64,000 nt of DNA from contig NZ_JBDPMD010000021.1 of NCBI RefSeq assembly GCF_039871875.1, positions 1 through 64,000 on the forward strand, in the 5' to 3' direction. The notes beneath the pieces were generated by a model that did not search any database, was not told where the DNA came from, and was given only the letters and a program-made list of their open reading frames with translations. Both the position numbers and the translations under genes were made by a program. The stretch's first letter is position 1. Every line of letters begins with the position of its first letter. Of this stretch, positions 43,663-52,550 are shown piece by piece. This stretch comes from Sphaerisporangium sp039871875. GTDB lineage: Bacteria; Actinomycetota; Actinomycetes; Streptosporangiales; Streptosporangiaceae.

Positions 43663-44396
43663 CAGATCACCGGCTCGAATCCGCCGACCCAGCCCTGGAT
43701 CGCGGCGATGAACTGCCCCCACAGGCCGGTCACCAGCAGGACACCCACCAGCACCAGCATGCCGCCGCCCAGCCGGGTGATCAGGCGGCTGTGCGCCCGC
43801 ACCGCGGCGAAGGCCGTCAGGGCCTTGCGGTACAGCAGCGCCGCCAGGACGAACGGCAGGCCGAGGCCGAGGGCGTAGGCGAGGGCCAGCAGCGCGCCGC
43901 GGGCCGCGCTCGCCTGGTCGAGGGACAGAGTGAGGACGGTGGACAGGGTGGGGCCGATACAGGGCGTCCAGCCGAGGCCGAACACCACGCCGAGCAGCGG
44001 CGCGCCCGCTAGGCCCGCCGCCGGGAAGCGGTGCACGCGGACGTCGCGCTGCAGGCCCGGCAGGAGACCGATGAACGCCAGCCCGAGCACGATGGTCAGG
44101 GCGCCGAGCACCCGGGTGATCACCTCGGCGTTGCCGAGCAGCAGGGCGCCCACCCCGCCGAACAGGGCCCCGCCGAGCACGAACACCAGCGAGAAGCCGA
44201 GCACGAACAGGGCGCTGCCCGCGACCATCCTGCCCCGGCGGGGGTCGCCGCTCATGCCGGTGACGTACGACAGGTAGCCGGGGACCAGCGGCAACACGCA
44301 CGGCGACAGGAACGACACCACCCCCGCGGCCACCGCCACCGGCACCGCGAGCACAAGGGAGCCGGCCGCTATGGTGCCGGCCAGGTCACCGCTCAT
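43662..44396 (-). CDS. ccdA: Cytochrome c biogenesis thiol transporter CcdA
   Basis: 244 residues, six to seven helices. Redox cysteines in 'FLSPCVLPLVPGYLSYV' (Cys33) and 'GLGWTPCIGPTLS'. Moves reducing equivalents from thioredoxin across the membrane to the TlpA/ResA-like lipoprotein encoded just upstream, to keep apocytochrome cysteines reduced. Overlaps that gene by 11 bases. Confidence 0.95.
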   Translation of the reverse strand: MSGDLAGTIAAGSLVLAVPVAVAAGVVSFLSPCVLPLVPGYLSYVTGMSGDPRRGRMVAGSALFVLGFSLVFVLGGALFGGVGALLLGNAEVITRVLGALTIVLGLAFIGLLPGLQRDVRVHRFPAAGLAGAPLLGVVFGLGWTPCIGPTLSTVLTLSLDQASAARGALLALAYALGLGLPFVLAALLYRKALTAFAAVRAHSRLITRLGGGMLVLVGVLLVTGLWGQFIAAIQGWVGGFEPVI

Positions 44397-44961
44397 CGCT
44401 GACCTTGGTCACGGCGTCCATCAGGTCCGAGTACTTGACCTCGCCGAGCGCCCGCGCGGCCACCCGTCCCTGCCGGTCGATCACCAGGGTGGAGGGGATC
44501 GCCGCGGGGTTCACCATGCCGTGGAACGCCAGCGCGACCTTGCCCGGCTGGTCGAACAGGCTCGGGTACCCCGGTTTCTGTGTGCGCTGGAAGGCCAGGG
44601 CCTGCGCCCGGTCGTCCTTGAAGTCGACACCGAGGAAGGTCACGCCCCTGGCCTTGGTCTTCTCCGCGACGTCCTTGAGCACCGGCGCCTCGCTGCGGCA
44701 CGGGCCGCACCACGACGCCCAGAAGTTCAGCACGACCACCTGGCCCTTGTGGTCGGCGAGCCGCGCCCGCCGTCCCTCCAGGGTCTCGCCCTCGATGGCG
44801 GGGGCGGCCTTGCGCTCCCCGGCGGTGAACACCTGGACCGCGCCGTCGCCCGCGACGAACCGGGTGTCGCCCGACTGCGGCTGCGCCGACGGGTTACCCG
44901 CGCAGCCCGCGAGAACCGCCATGAGAAGCACGGCGGTCAGGGCTCGTGACTTCGCGAACAC
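44386..44961 (-). CDS. TlpA/ResA-like thioredoxin lipoprotein
   Basis: 191 residues. Lipoprotein signal with lipobox LAGC (lipid on Cys20), then a TlpA-like thioredoxin fold with the active site WCGPC at 84-88 ('VVLNFWASWCGPCRSEAPVL'). Keeps the apocytochrome CXXCH thiols reduced. GTG 44961 with AAGGAG upstream is preferred over GTG 44982, which would put the ribosome binding site inside the gene. First gene of the tlpA-ccdA-resB-ccsB operon. Confidence 0.93.
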   Translation of the reverse strand: MFAKSRALTAVLLMAVLAGCAGNPSAQPQSGDTRFVAGDGAVQVFTAGERKAAPAIEGETLEGRRARLADHKGQVVVLNFWASWCGPCRSEAPVLKDVAEKTKARGVTFLGVDFKDDRAQALAFQRTQKPGYPSLFDQPGKVALAFHGMVNPAAIPSTLVIDRQGRVAARALGEVKYSDLMDAVTKVSDER

Positions 44962-45049
44962 GGCGCCAGGATCTCCTTGCACTACAACCGGTAGAGCGCC
45001 TCAACCCTACCCATCCCGCGCGGTGCCCCGGAAATCGGGGGCCTCGGCC

Positions 45050-45688
45050 TCAGCGGCGGCCGCGGCCGTCCATGCCGGGCGGCCTGAGCAGGGCCCCCGC
45101 GGGTTCGCTGTAGCCGACGCTGGTGAGACGGTCGCCGTCGAAGGTGAAGCTGGTGACGCTGGCCAGGGCGCACTGGCGGCGGCGCGGGTCGTGCCAGAGG
45201 CGGCGGCGCTCGGCGGCCTGCCGGATGGTCCAGATGGGGAGCTGGTGACTGACCAGCACGGCCTCGTGGCCGCGTGCCTCGGCGCGGGCGTCGTCGATCA
45301 CCGAGCGCATGCGGCGCACGATCTCGACGTACGGCTCACCCCAGGACGGTTTGCTCGGGTTCCAGAAGTGACGGTAGTGCCGGGGGACGCGGAACATCGC
45401 CCCCAGGGCGAGCCCTTCGAAGATGTTGCCGGCCTCGAGGAGCCGATCGTCGGTGCGCACGGTGAGACCGAGGGCGTCGGCGAGGGGGATGGCCGTCTCC
45501 TGGGCACGCTCGAGGGGGGAGCAGAGCACGAGGGTGATGTCACGTCCGGAAAGCGCCTTGGCCACCATGTCGGCCATGGAGCGGCCCGTCTCCGAGAGGT
45601 GGTAACCGGGCAGACGGCCGTACAGCAGGCCCTCCGGGTTGTGCACCTCCGCGTGCCGGAGCAGGTGAACAACGGTGCTGGCAGTCAT
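45050..45688 (-). CDS. Histidine phosphatase-family protein (phosphoglycerate mutase-like)
   Basis: About 212 residues. Catalytic histidine in 'VVHLLRHAEVHNPEGLLYGR' near the start, second signature 'EAVLVSHQLPIWTIRQ' near 145-160, and 'CSPLERAQETA'. Annotated in relatives as a gpm2-like mutase, but the RHAE variant argues for a phosphatase of unknown substrate. It lies between the cytochrome c maturation operon and the LysR gene, the same place as Rv0525 in M. tuberculosis. ATG 45688 is used; GTG 45697 is possible. Confidence 0.88.
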   Translation of the reverse strand: MTASTVVHLLRHAEVHNPEGLLYGRLPGYHLSETGRSMADMVAKALSGRDITLVLCSPLERAQETAIPLADALGLTVRTDDRLLEAGNIFEGLALGAMFRVPRHYRHFWNPSKPSWGEPYVEIVRRMRSVIDDARAEARGHEAVLVSHQLPIWTIRQAAERRRLWHDPRRRQCALASVTSFTFDGDRLTSVGYSEPAGALLRPPGMDGRGRR

Positions 45689-45700
45689 AACGGACACAGC

Positions 45701-46633
45701 CTACTGGTCGGCATGTGTGAGGACCCGCCCCGACACAGCCGACGGACTCACCTCCCGCAACACGTCCACAGCGGCCCTGATCGCCGGCCGCCGCGCCGCG
45801 TCCGTACGCCACAACGCGTAGATCCGCCGGGTCGGCCGCGGCCGCACCGGGACGACCCGCACCTCAGGCGGCAGCACCCCCCGCCCGAGACGCGGCACCA
45901 CCGTGCAGCCGAGCCCCGCCCCCACCAGCGCGATCTGCGTCGGGTACTCGTCCGCCACACAGGAGAAGTCGGGTTCGAGGGACGCCGTGCGCAGCGTGAA
46001 CACCAGCCAGTCATGGCAGACGGTCCCCGGCGAGGAGCTGATCCACCGCTCCCCGCGCAGATCGGCCAGGTCGATCTCCTTGTGCCCCGCCAGGGGGTGC
46101 CCCGCAGGCAACACCACATCGACCACGTCGTCGAACAGCGTCGCCCGGGACAGGCCCTCAGGTGTCGCCATGGGCCGGTTCAGCCAGTCCTGCACGACCG
46201 CCAGATCCAGCTCGCCCCGCGCCACCTCCCGGACCTGCCGCTCCGGCTCCCGCTCGTACAGCACCACGTCGAGCTCCGGGTGCCGCATCGTGAGCTCCTT
46301 CAGCGCCTGCGGCATCAGCCCCCGGGCGGCCGTGGGGAACGCCGCCACCGACAGCCGTCCGACCACGGCCCCCCGGAGCGCCTCGAAGTCGGCCTCCGCC
46401 GTCTCCACCAACGCCAGGATGCGCTCGGCGTGCTGCGCCAGCACCCCCGCCGCGTCCGTGAGCCGGACCCCCCGCCCACTGCGTTCCAGCAGCGTGGCCC
46501 CCGTCTCCCTCTCGAGCTTGGCCAGTTGCTGCGAGATCGCGGACGGGGTGACCATGAGCGCCTCGGCCGCCGCGCCGACCGACCCGTAGGTCGCCACCGC
46601 GTGGAGGGCCTTGAGCCTGTGGAGATCGAGCAT
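45701..46633 (-). CDS. LysR-family transcriptional regulator
   Basis: 310 residues. N-terminal winged HTH (residues 1-60: 'LHRLKALHAVATYGSVGAAAEAL' then 'TPSAISQQLAKLERETGATLLER') and a periplasmic-binding-like effector domain. Divergent from the DedA gene at 46775, which is the usual arrangement for a LysR target; the inducer is unknown. Shortly upstream of the phosphatase gene (12 bases), so they may share a transcript. Confidence 0.92.
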   Translation of the reverse strand: MLDLHRLKALHAVATYGSVGAAAEALMVTPSAISQQLAKLERETGATLLERSGRGVRLTDAAGVLAQHAERILALVETAEADFEALRGAVVGRLSVAAFPTAARGLMPQALKELTMRHPELDVVLYEREPERQVREVARGELDLAVVQDWLNRPMATPEGLSRATLFDDVVDVVLPAGHPLAGHKEIDLADLRGERWISSSPGTVCHDWLVFTLRTASLEPDFSCVADEYPTQIALVGAGLGCTVVPRLGRGVLPPEVRVVPVRPRPTRRIYALWRTDAARRPAIRAAVDVLREVSPSAVSGRVLTHADQ

Positions 46634-46774
46634 ACAGCGATGCTAAACGATGGATTCTCTTTGAGACAGTAATTCTGAAGTCGATGTCTTTCCGCAGGGT
46701 AGGGTCAGCCCCACCCCTGATACGGGTACTCGCCGCATTCCCGTCATCCAGCGATCATTCATAGCCTTTGGTCC

Positions 46775-47398
46775 ATGACCGACTGGCTCATTGGACTGAT
46801 GGAGAACCTCGGGGCGCCGGGGGCCGGCCTGGCCATCGCACTGGAGAACCTCTTCCCACCCCTCCCCAGCGAAGTGATCCTTCCCCTGGCCGGCTTCACC
46901 GCCTCCCAGGGCGACATGGACCTCCTCGACGCGGTCGTGTGGACCACCCTGGGATCCGTCGTCGGAGCGCTCGCGCTGTACTGGATAGGCGCGCTGCTCG
47001 GCCGCGAACGCACCCTCGCCCTCGCCGCCCGCATCCCCCTGCTGAGCATCTCCGACATCGAGAAGACCGAGGCGTGGTTCCTCAAACACGGCCGCAAAAC
47101 GGTGTTCTTCGGCCGCATGATCCCCGTCTTCCGCAGCCTCATCTCGATCCCGGCCGGCGTGGAACGCATGCCCCTGACCGTGTTCACCCTCCTGACCACC
47201 GCCGGCAGCCTCATCTGGAACACCATTTTCATCCTCGCCGGCTATGCCCTGGGCGAGAAATGGTCCCTGGTCGAGACCTACGTAGGCACCGGCACCAACA
47301 TCGTCATCGCCGTCGTGGCCCTGGCCGTCGTGGTCTTCGTCGTCAAACGCCTGAACGAACGCCGCAAGAACCGCCGCGCCTCCCAGACCTCCAGCTAG
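46775..47398 (+). CDS. DedA/SNARE-associated family membrane protein
   Basis: 207 residues. Re-entrant helix and core motif of the family: 'ENLFPPLPSEVILPLAGFTA', 'FLKHGRKTVFFGRMIPVFRSLISIPAG', 'NTIFILAGYALGEKW'. DedA proteins are undecaprenyl-phosphate or phospholipid flippases needed for envelope homeostasis. Divergent from lysR; 15 bases from the convergent hemL stop. The basic tail is short. Confidence 0.92.
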   Translation: MTDWLIGLMENLGAPGAGLAIALENLFPPLPSEVILPLAGFTASQGDMDLLDAVVWTTLGSVVGALALYWIGALLGRERTLALAARIPLLSISDIEKTEAWFLKHGRKTVFFGRMIPVFRSLISIPAGVERMPLTVFTLLTTAGSLIWNTIFILAGYALGEKWSLVETYVGTGTNIVIAVVALAVVVFVVKRLNERRKNRRASQTSS

Positions 47399-47413
47399 CC
47401 TGCCGGCGGTCGC

Positions 47414-48712
47414 TCAGGAGAGGGCCGCGGCGGCCGCTTTGGCCGCCGCCGGGAGGGCGTCGGTGACCTGGCTGAGGGCCTCCTCGGTGTGGGCCGCGGA
47501 GAGGAACCACGCCTCGTACGCCGACGGGGGCAGGTAGACCCCCTGGTCGAGCATGCTGTGGAAGAAGGCCCGGTACGCGGCGGGGTTCTGGGTCTGGGCG
47601 GTGGCGAAGTCGGTCACCGGGGTGTCGGTGAAGAAGACGGAGAAAAGATTGCCGGCCGTCTGGAGCCGGTGAGGCACCCCGGCGGCGGACAGGGCCTCGG
47701 TGGCGGCCTGGCCGACGACTGAGGCGGCGGCGTCCACACGGGTGTACACGTCAGGGGTGCAGGCGCGAAGTGTGGCGAGACCGGCGGCCACCGCCAGGGG
47801 ATTACCGCTCAGCGTCCCCGCCTGGTAAACGGGCCCTTCAGGAGCCAGGTGCGACATGACGTCGGCACGCCCCCCGAAAGCGGCAGCGGGAAGGCCGCCC
47901 CCCATCACCTTGCCGAACGTCATCAGATCGGCCTCCACCGGTTCGAGCCCGTACCAGCCGGCCGCCGAGACACGGAACCCCGTGAGCACCTCGTCCATGA
48001 TGAGCAGCGCCCCGTGGGTGGTGCACAGCTCGCGGAGCAGGGCGTTGAACCCCGGCCGCGGCGGCACGACACCCATGTTGGCCGGGCAGGCCTCGGTGAT
48101 GACGCAGGCGATCTGGTCACCGTGGGTCGCGAACGCCTCGGCGACCGCCTCTGCGGAGTTGTACGGCAACACGATGGTGTCGGCGGCGGACGCCCCCGTC
48201 ACCCCGGGCGAGTCCGGCAGCGCGAAGGTGACCACCCCCGACCCCGCGGCGGCGAGCAGCGCGTCCACGTGCCCGTGATAGCACCCGGCGAACTTGACCA
48301 CCCGGGACCGCCCCGTCACCCCCCGCGCCAGCCGGACCGCCGACATGGTGGCCTCGGTACCGGAACTGACCAGCCGCACCCGCTCGACCGGCCCCACCCG
48401 CGAGACGATCTCCCCGGCCAACTCGACCTCACCCGCCGTCGCGGTCCCGAACGACGTCCCACGGGACAACGCCGAGGTGATCGCCTCCACGACCGCCGGA
48501 TGCCGATGCCCAAGGATCATCGGCCCCCAGGAGCACACAAGATCGACATACCGATTGCCGTCCACATCGACGAGAAAGGCCCCGTCCCCCGACTCCATGA
48601 ACCGCGGCGTCCCCCCCACCGCCCCGAACGCGCGGACAGGTGAGTTGACACCCCCCGGCACCAGACCACGGGCACGCTCGAACAGGCTCTCAGACACCTC
48701 GGTACGACTCAC
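47414..48712 (-). CDS. hemL: Glutamate-1-semialdehyde 2,1-aminomutase
   Basis: 432-residue PLP enzyme converting glutamate-1-semialdehyde to 5-aminolevulinate. PLP lysine about Lys268 in 'ADLMTFGKVMGGGLPAAAFG'; 'SSGTEATMSAVRLARG' and 'FAGCYHGHVDALL' upstream; 'PGGVNSPVRAFGAVGG' at the start. GTG 48712 gives a normal N-terminus. Works after HemA, encoded 5 kb away in the rex-hem operon, but is transcribed separately here. Confidence 0.95.
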   Translation of the reverse strand: MSRTEVSESLFERARGLVPGGVNSPVRAFGAVGGTPRFMESGDGAFLVDVDGNRYVDLVCSWGPMILGHRHPAVVEAITSALSRGTSFGTATAGEVELAGEIVSRVGPVERVRLVSSGTEATMSAVRLARGVTGRSRVVKFAGCYHGHVDALLAAAGSGVVTFALPDSPGVTGASAADTIVLPYNSAEAVAEAFATHGDQIACVITEACPANMGVVPPRPGFNALLRELCTTHGALLIMDEVLTGFRVSAAGWYGLEPVEADLMTFGKVMGGGLPAAAFGGRADVMSHLAPEGPVYQAGTLSGNPLAVAAGLATLRACTPDVYTRVDAAASVVGQAATEALSAAGVPHRLQTAGNLFSVFFTDTPVTDFATAQTQNPAAYRAFFHSMLDQGVYLPPSAYEAWFLSAAHTEEALSQVTDALPAAAKAAAAALS

Positions 48713-48783
48713 CCGTCCAGGGTAGTGCCGCCCCCACCCCGCCCCGAAAGAGCCCACCCCGGCCCTCTCCCACCGGCGGACCC

Positions 48784-48937
48784 CGTACGGCGGCGCCGAA
48801 TTCGCCGTAACATGTCCCCCGCGTCGGCGCCGAAAGGGACCCGTATGGCGCAGGTGCCGACAGACATCGCGGCCGAGGCGACCGTGATCGGGCAGCCGTG
48901 CCCTGCCGCCGTAAGACGGCGCCGGATTCGCCATACC
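48784..48937. repeat. Diverged tandem copies of a 28-base unit
   Basis: CGTACGGCGGCGCCGAATTC.. at 48784-48811 and CGTAAGACGGCGCCGGATTC.. at 48910-48937, each followed by GCC(G/A)TA. A weaker relative occurs near 40653-40682 (CCGTACGACGGAGCAGGGCG then GGAAGCCAT). Purpose unknown. Confidence 0.4.
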
Positions 48938-48947
48938 TCCTCCCACT

Positions 48948-49031
48948 GTGCGGGGGCGGAGCCCCGTCCCTGGGCTGGGGGTTCGGGCGGGAGCCCCGAT
49001 GAACACAGTCCGAGCGGAGCGAGGCCCATTT
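48948..49031 (-). repeat. Dispersed GC-rich repeat, copy 2
   Basis: Matches 3942-4018: GTGCGGGGGCGGAGCCCC, CGGGCGGGAGCCCC and ACAGTCCGAGCGGAGCGAGG are shared. The minus strand reads MGLAPLGLCSSGLPP then RGSAPAQ. Copies 45 kb apart in unrelated contexts suggest a genome-wide repeat family. Confidence 0.6.
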
Positions 49032-49113
49032 CACGAGGCGGTGGCGGTCACGGGCGAAGGAGTGGCCGCCACCGGGAACGGTGGGGTCTTCGGGGGGTGC
49101 TGGGAGGCCGGGG

Positions 49114-49767
49114 TCAGTCGATGGCGTCGGCCAGGTGGTCCAGGACGTGCAGGGGGTCGGGGAGGGGGTGGGGGGTGGGGGGGCGGAGCCAGCGGGACGT
49201 GGTGCCGTCGGGGAGGGTTGAGGGTGGGGCCAGGACGTAGCTGTCGCGGCAGTGCCAGCGGAGGCCGGGGGTGTCCTCTATGGTCTCCGGGGCGTAGTCG
49301 AGGTGGCAGGACCACCATTCGTCCTCGTCCTCGGGGGCGCCTCGGGTGGCCACGAAGAAAAGGACCCGGTCGCCGTTGACGGCTACCGGGCCGGTGTCGA
49401 AGCCAGAGGCGTCCATCGCGGAGAGGGCGGTATGGCCGCCGGCGGCGGGGACGTCGAACACGTCGAAGACGCGGCCGGTGGGCAGGATGATGTTGGCCTC
49501 GGGGGTCTGGTCCCACCAGCGCTGCAACTGGGCGGTGTCGGTGGTGGCCATCATGCGCCAGGCGGGGGACACGGGGTGGGCGCCGGGGTCGGGGCAGCCC
49601 ACGCGGTCACAGGAGCAGGCCCGCCGGCCTTCGCGCAGCGGGTGGGCACCAGGGACGGCGGCCCAGCCCAGTGCGGCGTAGTCGAGCACCGAGGTGATCG
49701 AGCGTGCCTTTCCGTGGGCACGGCTTCGCCGTTTCGCCCTGCGTGCCGCCAGCGGTACCCCCACCAT
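49114..49767 (-). CDS. Prim-pol-like (bifunctional DNA primase/polymerase N-terminal) domain protein
   Basis: 217 residues. After a basic start ('ARRAKRRSRAHGKARSI'), 'LDYAALGWAAVPGAHPLREG' and 'CSCDRVGCPDPGAHPVSPAW' match the N-terminus of bifunctional DNA primase/polymerase domain proteins, whose later 'D.D' catalytic pair appears as 'RVFDVFDVPAAGG'. The acidic pair is degenerate (DVFDVP), so catalysis is doubtful. It stands alone in a heme gene neighbourhood with no helicase or phage genes near. ATG 49767 is preceded by GAAGGAAC. Confidence 0.7.
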   Translation of the reverse strand: MVGVPLAARRAKRRSRAHGKARSITSVLDYAALGWAAVPGAHPLREGRRACSCDRVGCPDPGAHPVSPAWRMMATTDTAQLQRWWDQTPEANIILPTGRVFDVFDVPAAGGHTALSAMDASGFDTGPVAVNGDRVLFFVATRGAPEDEDEWWSCHLDYAPETIEDTPGLRWHCRDSYVLAPPSTLPDGTTSRWLRPPTPHPLPDPLHVLDHLADAID

Positions 49768-49848
49768 CACGTTCCTTCCCACCCGGCCTTTCCCCGATGA
49801 TGCCTGATGGCGCCCGCCCAAGGTGCGGCGACCCCCGGAAATGGCCCG

Positions 49849-50841
49849 TCAGGATAGTCCCCGGGCCACCTCAGTAGCCCAGTAGGTGAGGATCAGGTCG
49901 GCCCCGGCGCGCCGGATCGCCGTCAGCGACTCCATGATCGCGCGTTCCCTGTCGATCCAGCCGTTGGCCGCCGCGGCCTCGATCATGGCGTACTCGCCGC
50001 TCACCTGGTAGGCCGCCACCGGGACGTCCACGGCGTCGCGCACCTGCCGCAGGATGTCCAGGTAGGCCAGGGCCGGTTTGACCATGACGGCGTCCGCCCC
50101 CTCGGCGAGGTCGAGCGCGACCTCGCGCAGCGCCTCCCCCACCGGGCCGGCCGGGTCCTGCTGGTAGGCGCTGCGGTCACCGAACTGGGGCGCGCACTCG
50201 GCGGCGTCCCGGAAGGGGCCGTAGAACGCCGAGGCGTACTTGGCGGAGTACGCCAGGATGGGGATGTGGGGGAACCCCGCGCCGTCCAGCCCGGCGCGGA
50301 TGGCCGCGACCTGGCCGTCCATCATGCCGCTCGGCGCGATCACCTGCGCCCCGGCCCGCGCCTGGGAGACCGCGACGGAGGCGTAGCGCTCCAGGGTGGC
50401 GTCGTTGTCCACCTCGCCCTCGGGCGTGAGCACACCGCAGTGCCCGTGGTCGGTGAACTCGTCCAGGCAGGTGTCGGTGATCACGACGATGGTGTCCCCG
50501 AGGTCGGACCGCAGGTCGGCCACCGCGCGCTGCACGATGCCTTCGGGGTCGTCGCCCGCCGAGCCCCGGGCGTCCTTGACGGCGGGGACGCCGAACAGGA
50601 TGACCCCGCCGACCCCCGCCTCGGCGGCCTCGTGCGCGGCTTTGCGCAGCGAGTCGCGCGTGTGCTGCACCACGCCCGGCATGGAGGCGACCGGCTGGGG
50701 CTCGGTCACGTCCTCCTTGACGAACATCGGCAGCACCAGCTCGGCCGGGTGCAGCCGGGTGCCCGCCACCATGCGGCGCAGCGACGCGGTACGGCGCAGC
50801 CGCCGCGGCCGGGCCACCGGGAACTCCGCGTTCGGCATCAT
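49849..50841 (-). CDS. hemB: Porphobilinogen synthase
   Basis: 330 residues, condenses two 5-aminolevulinates. Active-site lysines lie in 'PILAYSAKYASAFYGPFRDA' and 'DAVMVKPALAYLDI'. The metal region 'DTCLDEFTDHGHCGVL' has two cysteines, the magnesium/zinc hybrid type. 'VIAPSGMMDGQVAAIR' is also present. ATG 50841 with GGGAGA upstream gives the usual length; a longer GTG start (50874) lacks a site. Follows hemD in the same direction. Confidence 0.96.
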   Translation of the reverse strand: MMPNAEFPVARPRRLRRTASLRRMVAGTRLHPAELVLPMFVKEDVTEPQPVASMPGVVQHTRDSLRKAAHEAAEAGVGGVILFGVPAVKDARGSAGDDPEGIVQRAVADLRSDLGDTIVVITDTCLDEFTDHGHCGVLTPEGEVDNDATLERYASVAVSQARAGAQVIAPSGMMDGQVAAIRAGLDGAGFPHIPILAYSAKYASAFYGPFRDAAECAPQFGDRSAYQQDPAGPVGEALREVALDLAEGADAVMVKPALAYLDILRQVRDAVDVPVAAYQVSGEYAMIEAAAANGWIDRERAIMESLTAIRRAGADLILTYWATEVARGLS

Positions 50842-50909
50842 GTCTTCGGTTTCTCCCTTCGCCGCCGCGGACACCGGCGACGGACCGTGGGTTTCCGGAG
50901 GGTGACCGC

Positions 50910-52550
50910 CTACCGGGCGCGGCGGCGGGCCCCCCTGCGGGTCTGCGAGGGCCGCCTCGGGACGTCCCCCGCGGCGAGCGCGGCCTGGCGCTGCTTGGCG
51001 CCGTAGTCCGCCAGGGCGGCCGCCAGGGCGGACGCCGACGGGCTGTCGGCCATGATGTCGACCCGCAGCCCGAACTCCTCGGCGGTCTTGGCGGTCTGCG
51101 GCCCGATGACCGCGATCACCGTCACGTTGTGCGGTTTGCCGGCGATGCCGACGAGGTTGCGCACCGTGCTGGACGAGGTGAACAGCACCGCGTCGAACCC
51201 GCCGCCCTTGATCGCCTCACGGATCGGCGCGGGGGGCGGCGCGGCGCGCACCGTGCGGTACGCGGTGACGTCGTCGCACTCCCAGCCGAGCTCGGTGAGC
51301 CCGGCGATCAGCGACTCGGTGGCGATGTCGGCGCGGGGCAGCAGCACCCGGTTGATCGGGTCAAGCATGGAGTCGTACGGCGGCCACTCGGCGAGCAGGC
51401 CCTCGGAGGAGTGCTCGCCCACCGGCACCAGGTCGGGCTTCACCCCGAAGCTGACCAGGGCGTTGGCGGTGGCCTCGCCGACCGCGGCGACCTTCAGCCC
51501 GGCGAACGCCCGCGCGTCGAGGCCGTACTCCTCGAACTTCTCCCTGATCGCCTTGACCGCGTTGGCGGAGGTGAACGCCACCCACTCGTACCGCCCGGTG
51601 ACGAGGCCCTTGATGGCCCGGTCCATCTGCTGCGGGGTGCGCGGCGGCTCCACCGAGATGGTGGGCACCTCCTCGGGCACCGCGCCGTACGACCGCAACT
51701 GCTCCGACAGCCCGGCGGCCTGCTCCTTGGTGCGCGGCACCAGGACCCGCCAGCCGAACAAAGGTTTGCTCTCGAACCAGGACAGCTTGTCGCGGGTGCC
51801 GACGGCGTCCCCCACGACGATCATCGCGGGCTCGGCGATGCCGGCGTGCTTGAGGTCGGCGGCCAGCCGGGCGAGCGTGGACACGACGGTGTACTGCTCG
51901 GTGGTGGTGCCGTTCTGGGTGACCGCGACCGGCGTGCTGTCGGGCTTGCCCGACGCGACGAGGGCCTTGGCGATCGCGACGGCGGCCGACACCCCGTTGT
52001 AGATCACGAGGGTGCCCTCGCACGCGGCGTGCGGGGCCCAGTCGTCCACCTGGTCGGCGTCCACGACCCGGAACTCGGGCATGCCCATGGCGGGCGCGAT
52101 GCCCGCGTACGTGGGCACCGCGGTGGCGGGCGGCACGCCGGGCACGATCTCGAACTCGACGTCGGCCTTGGCACAGGCGGCGACCTCGTCGGCGACCGAG
52201 GAGAAGAACCCCGGGTCGCCGGGGCAGAGCCGCACCACGCGGCACCCGGTCTTGGCCTCGCGCACCGCCTTCAGCGACACCGCGCCGACCTCGGCGGCGA
52301 TGTCCACGATCTTGACGTCCTCACGGCAGCGGCCGAGCAGCCCGCCGTAAGCGTCGACGTCCAGCACCACGACGTCGGCGCGGGACAGCAGGTCGGCCCC
52401 GCGCAACGTCAGCAGGCCCTCGTCGCCGGGGCCCGCGCCGACGAACGCCACGAACCCCGTGGAGCGCCGGGCACCGCCCTCGGGCGCGCCGGTGGCTCCG
52501 GCGGCCTGCTCGATGCCGGAGGTGTTACTGGTCTGGCTTCCGGAGCTCAA
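50910..52550 (-). CDS. hemD: Uroporphyrinogen-III C-methyltransferase/synthase fusion (CobA-HemD)
   Basis: 546 residues. The N-terminal half is a SAM-dependent uroporphyrinogen methyltransferase domain ('VAFVGAGPGDEGLLTLRGAD', 'RLCPGDPGFFSS', 'EIVPGVPPATAVPTYAGI'). The C-terminal half (about 270-520) is a HemD uroporphyrinogen-III synthase ('GWRVLVPRTKEQA', 'WVAFTSANAVKAI', 'DAVLFTSSSTVRNLV'). It feeds both heme and siroheme/cobalamin branches; such fusions are standard in actinobacteria. TTG 52550 overlaps the hemC stop (TTGA). The basic tail is Arg-rich. Confidence 0.95.
   Translation of the reverse strand: MSSGSQTSNTSGIEQAAGATGAPEGGARRSTGFVAFVGAGPGDEGLLTLRGADLLSRADVVVLDVDAYGGLLGRCREDVKIVDIAAEVGAVSLKAVREAKTGCRVVRLCPGDPGFFSSVADEVAACAKADVEFEIVPGVPPATAVPTYAGIAPAMGMPEFRVVDADQVDDWAPHAACEGTLVIYNGVSAAVAIAKALVASGKPDSTPVAVTQNGTTTEQYTVVSTLARLAADLKHAGIAEPAMIVVGDAVGTRDKLSWFESKPLFGWRVLVPRTKEQAAGLSEQLRSYGAVPEEVPTISVEPPRTPQQMDRAIKGLVTGRYEWVAFTSANAVKAIREKFEEYGLDARAFAGLKVAAVGEATANALVSFGVKPDLVPVGEHSSEGLLAEWPPYDSMLDPINRVLLPRADIATESLIAGLTELGWECDDVTAYRTVRAAPPPAPIREAIKGGGFDAVLFTSSSTVRNLVGIAGKPHNVTVIAVIGPQTAKTAEEFGLRVDIMADSPSASALAAALADYGAKQRQAALAAGDVPRRPSQTRRGARRRAR

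Larger units (their letters stand above)
48713..49113. other. Repeat-rich spacer, no gene
   Basis: About 400 bases between hemL and the prim-pol-like gene. Contains the dispersed repeat (48948-49031) and two diverged copies of a 28-base unit (48784-48811 and 48910-48937). Long frames across it only extend the hemL frame or are GC-driven. Confidence 0.55.
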
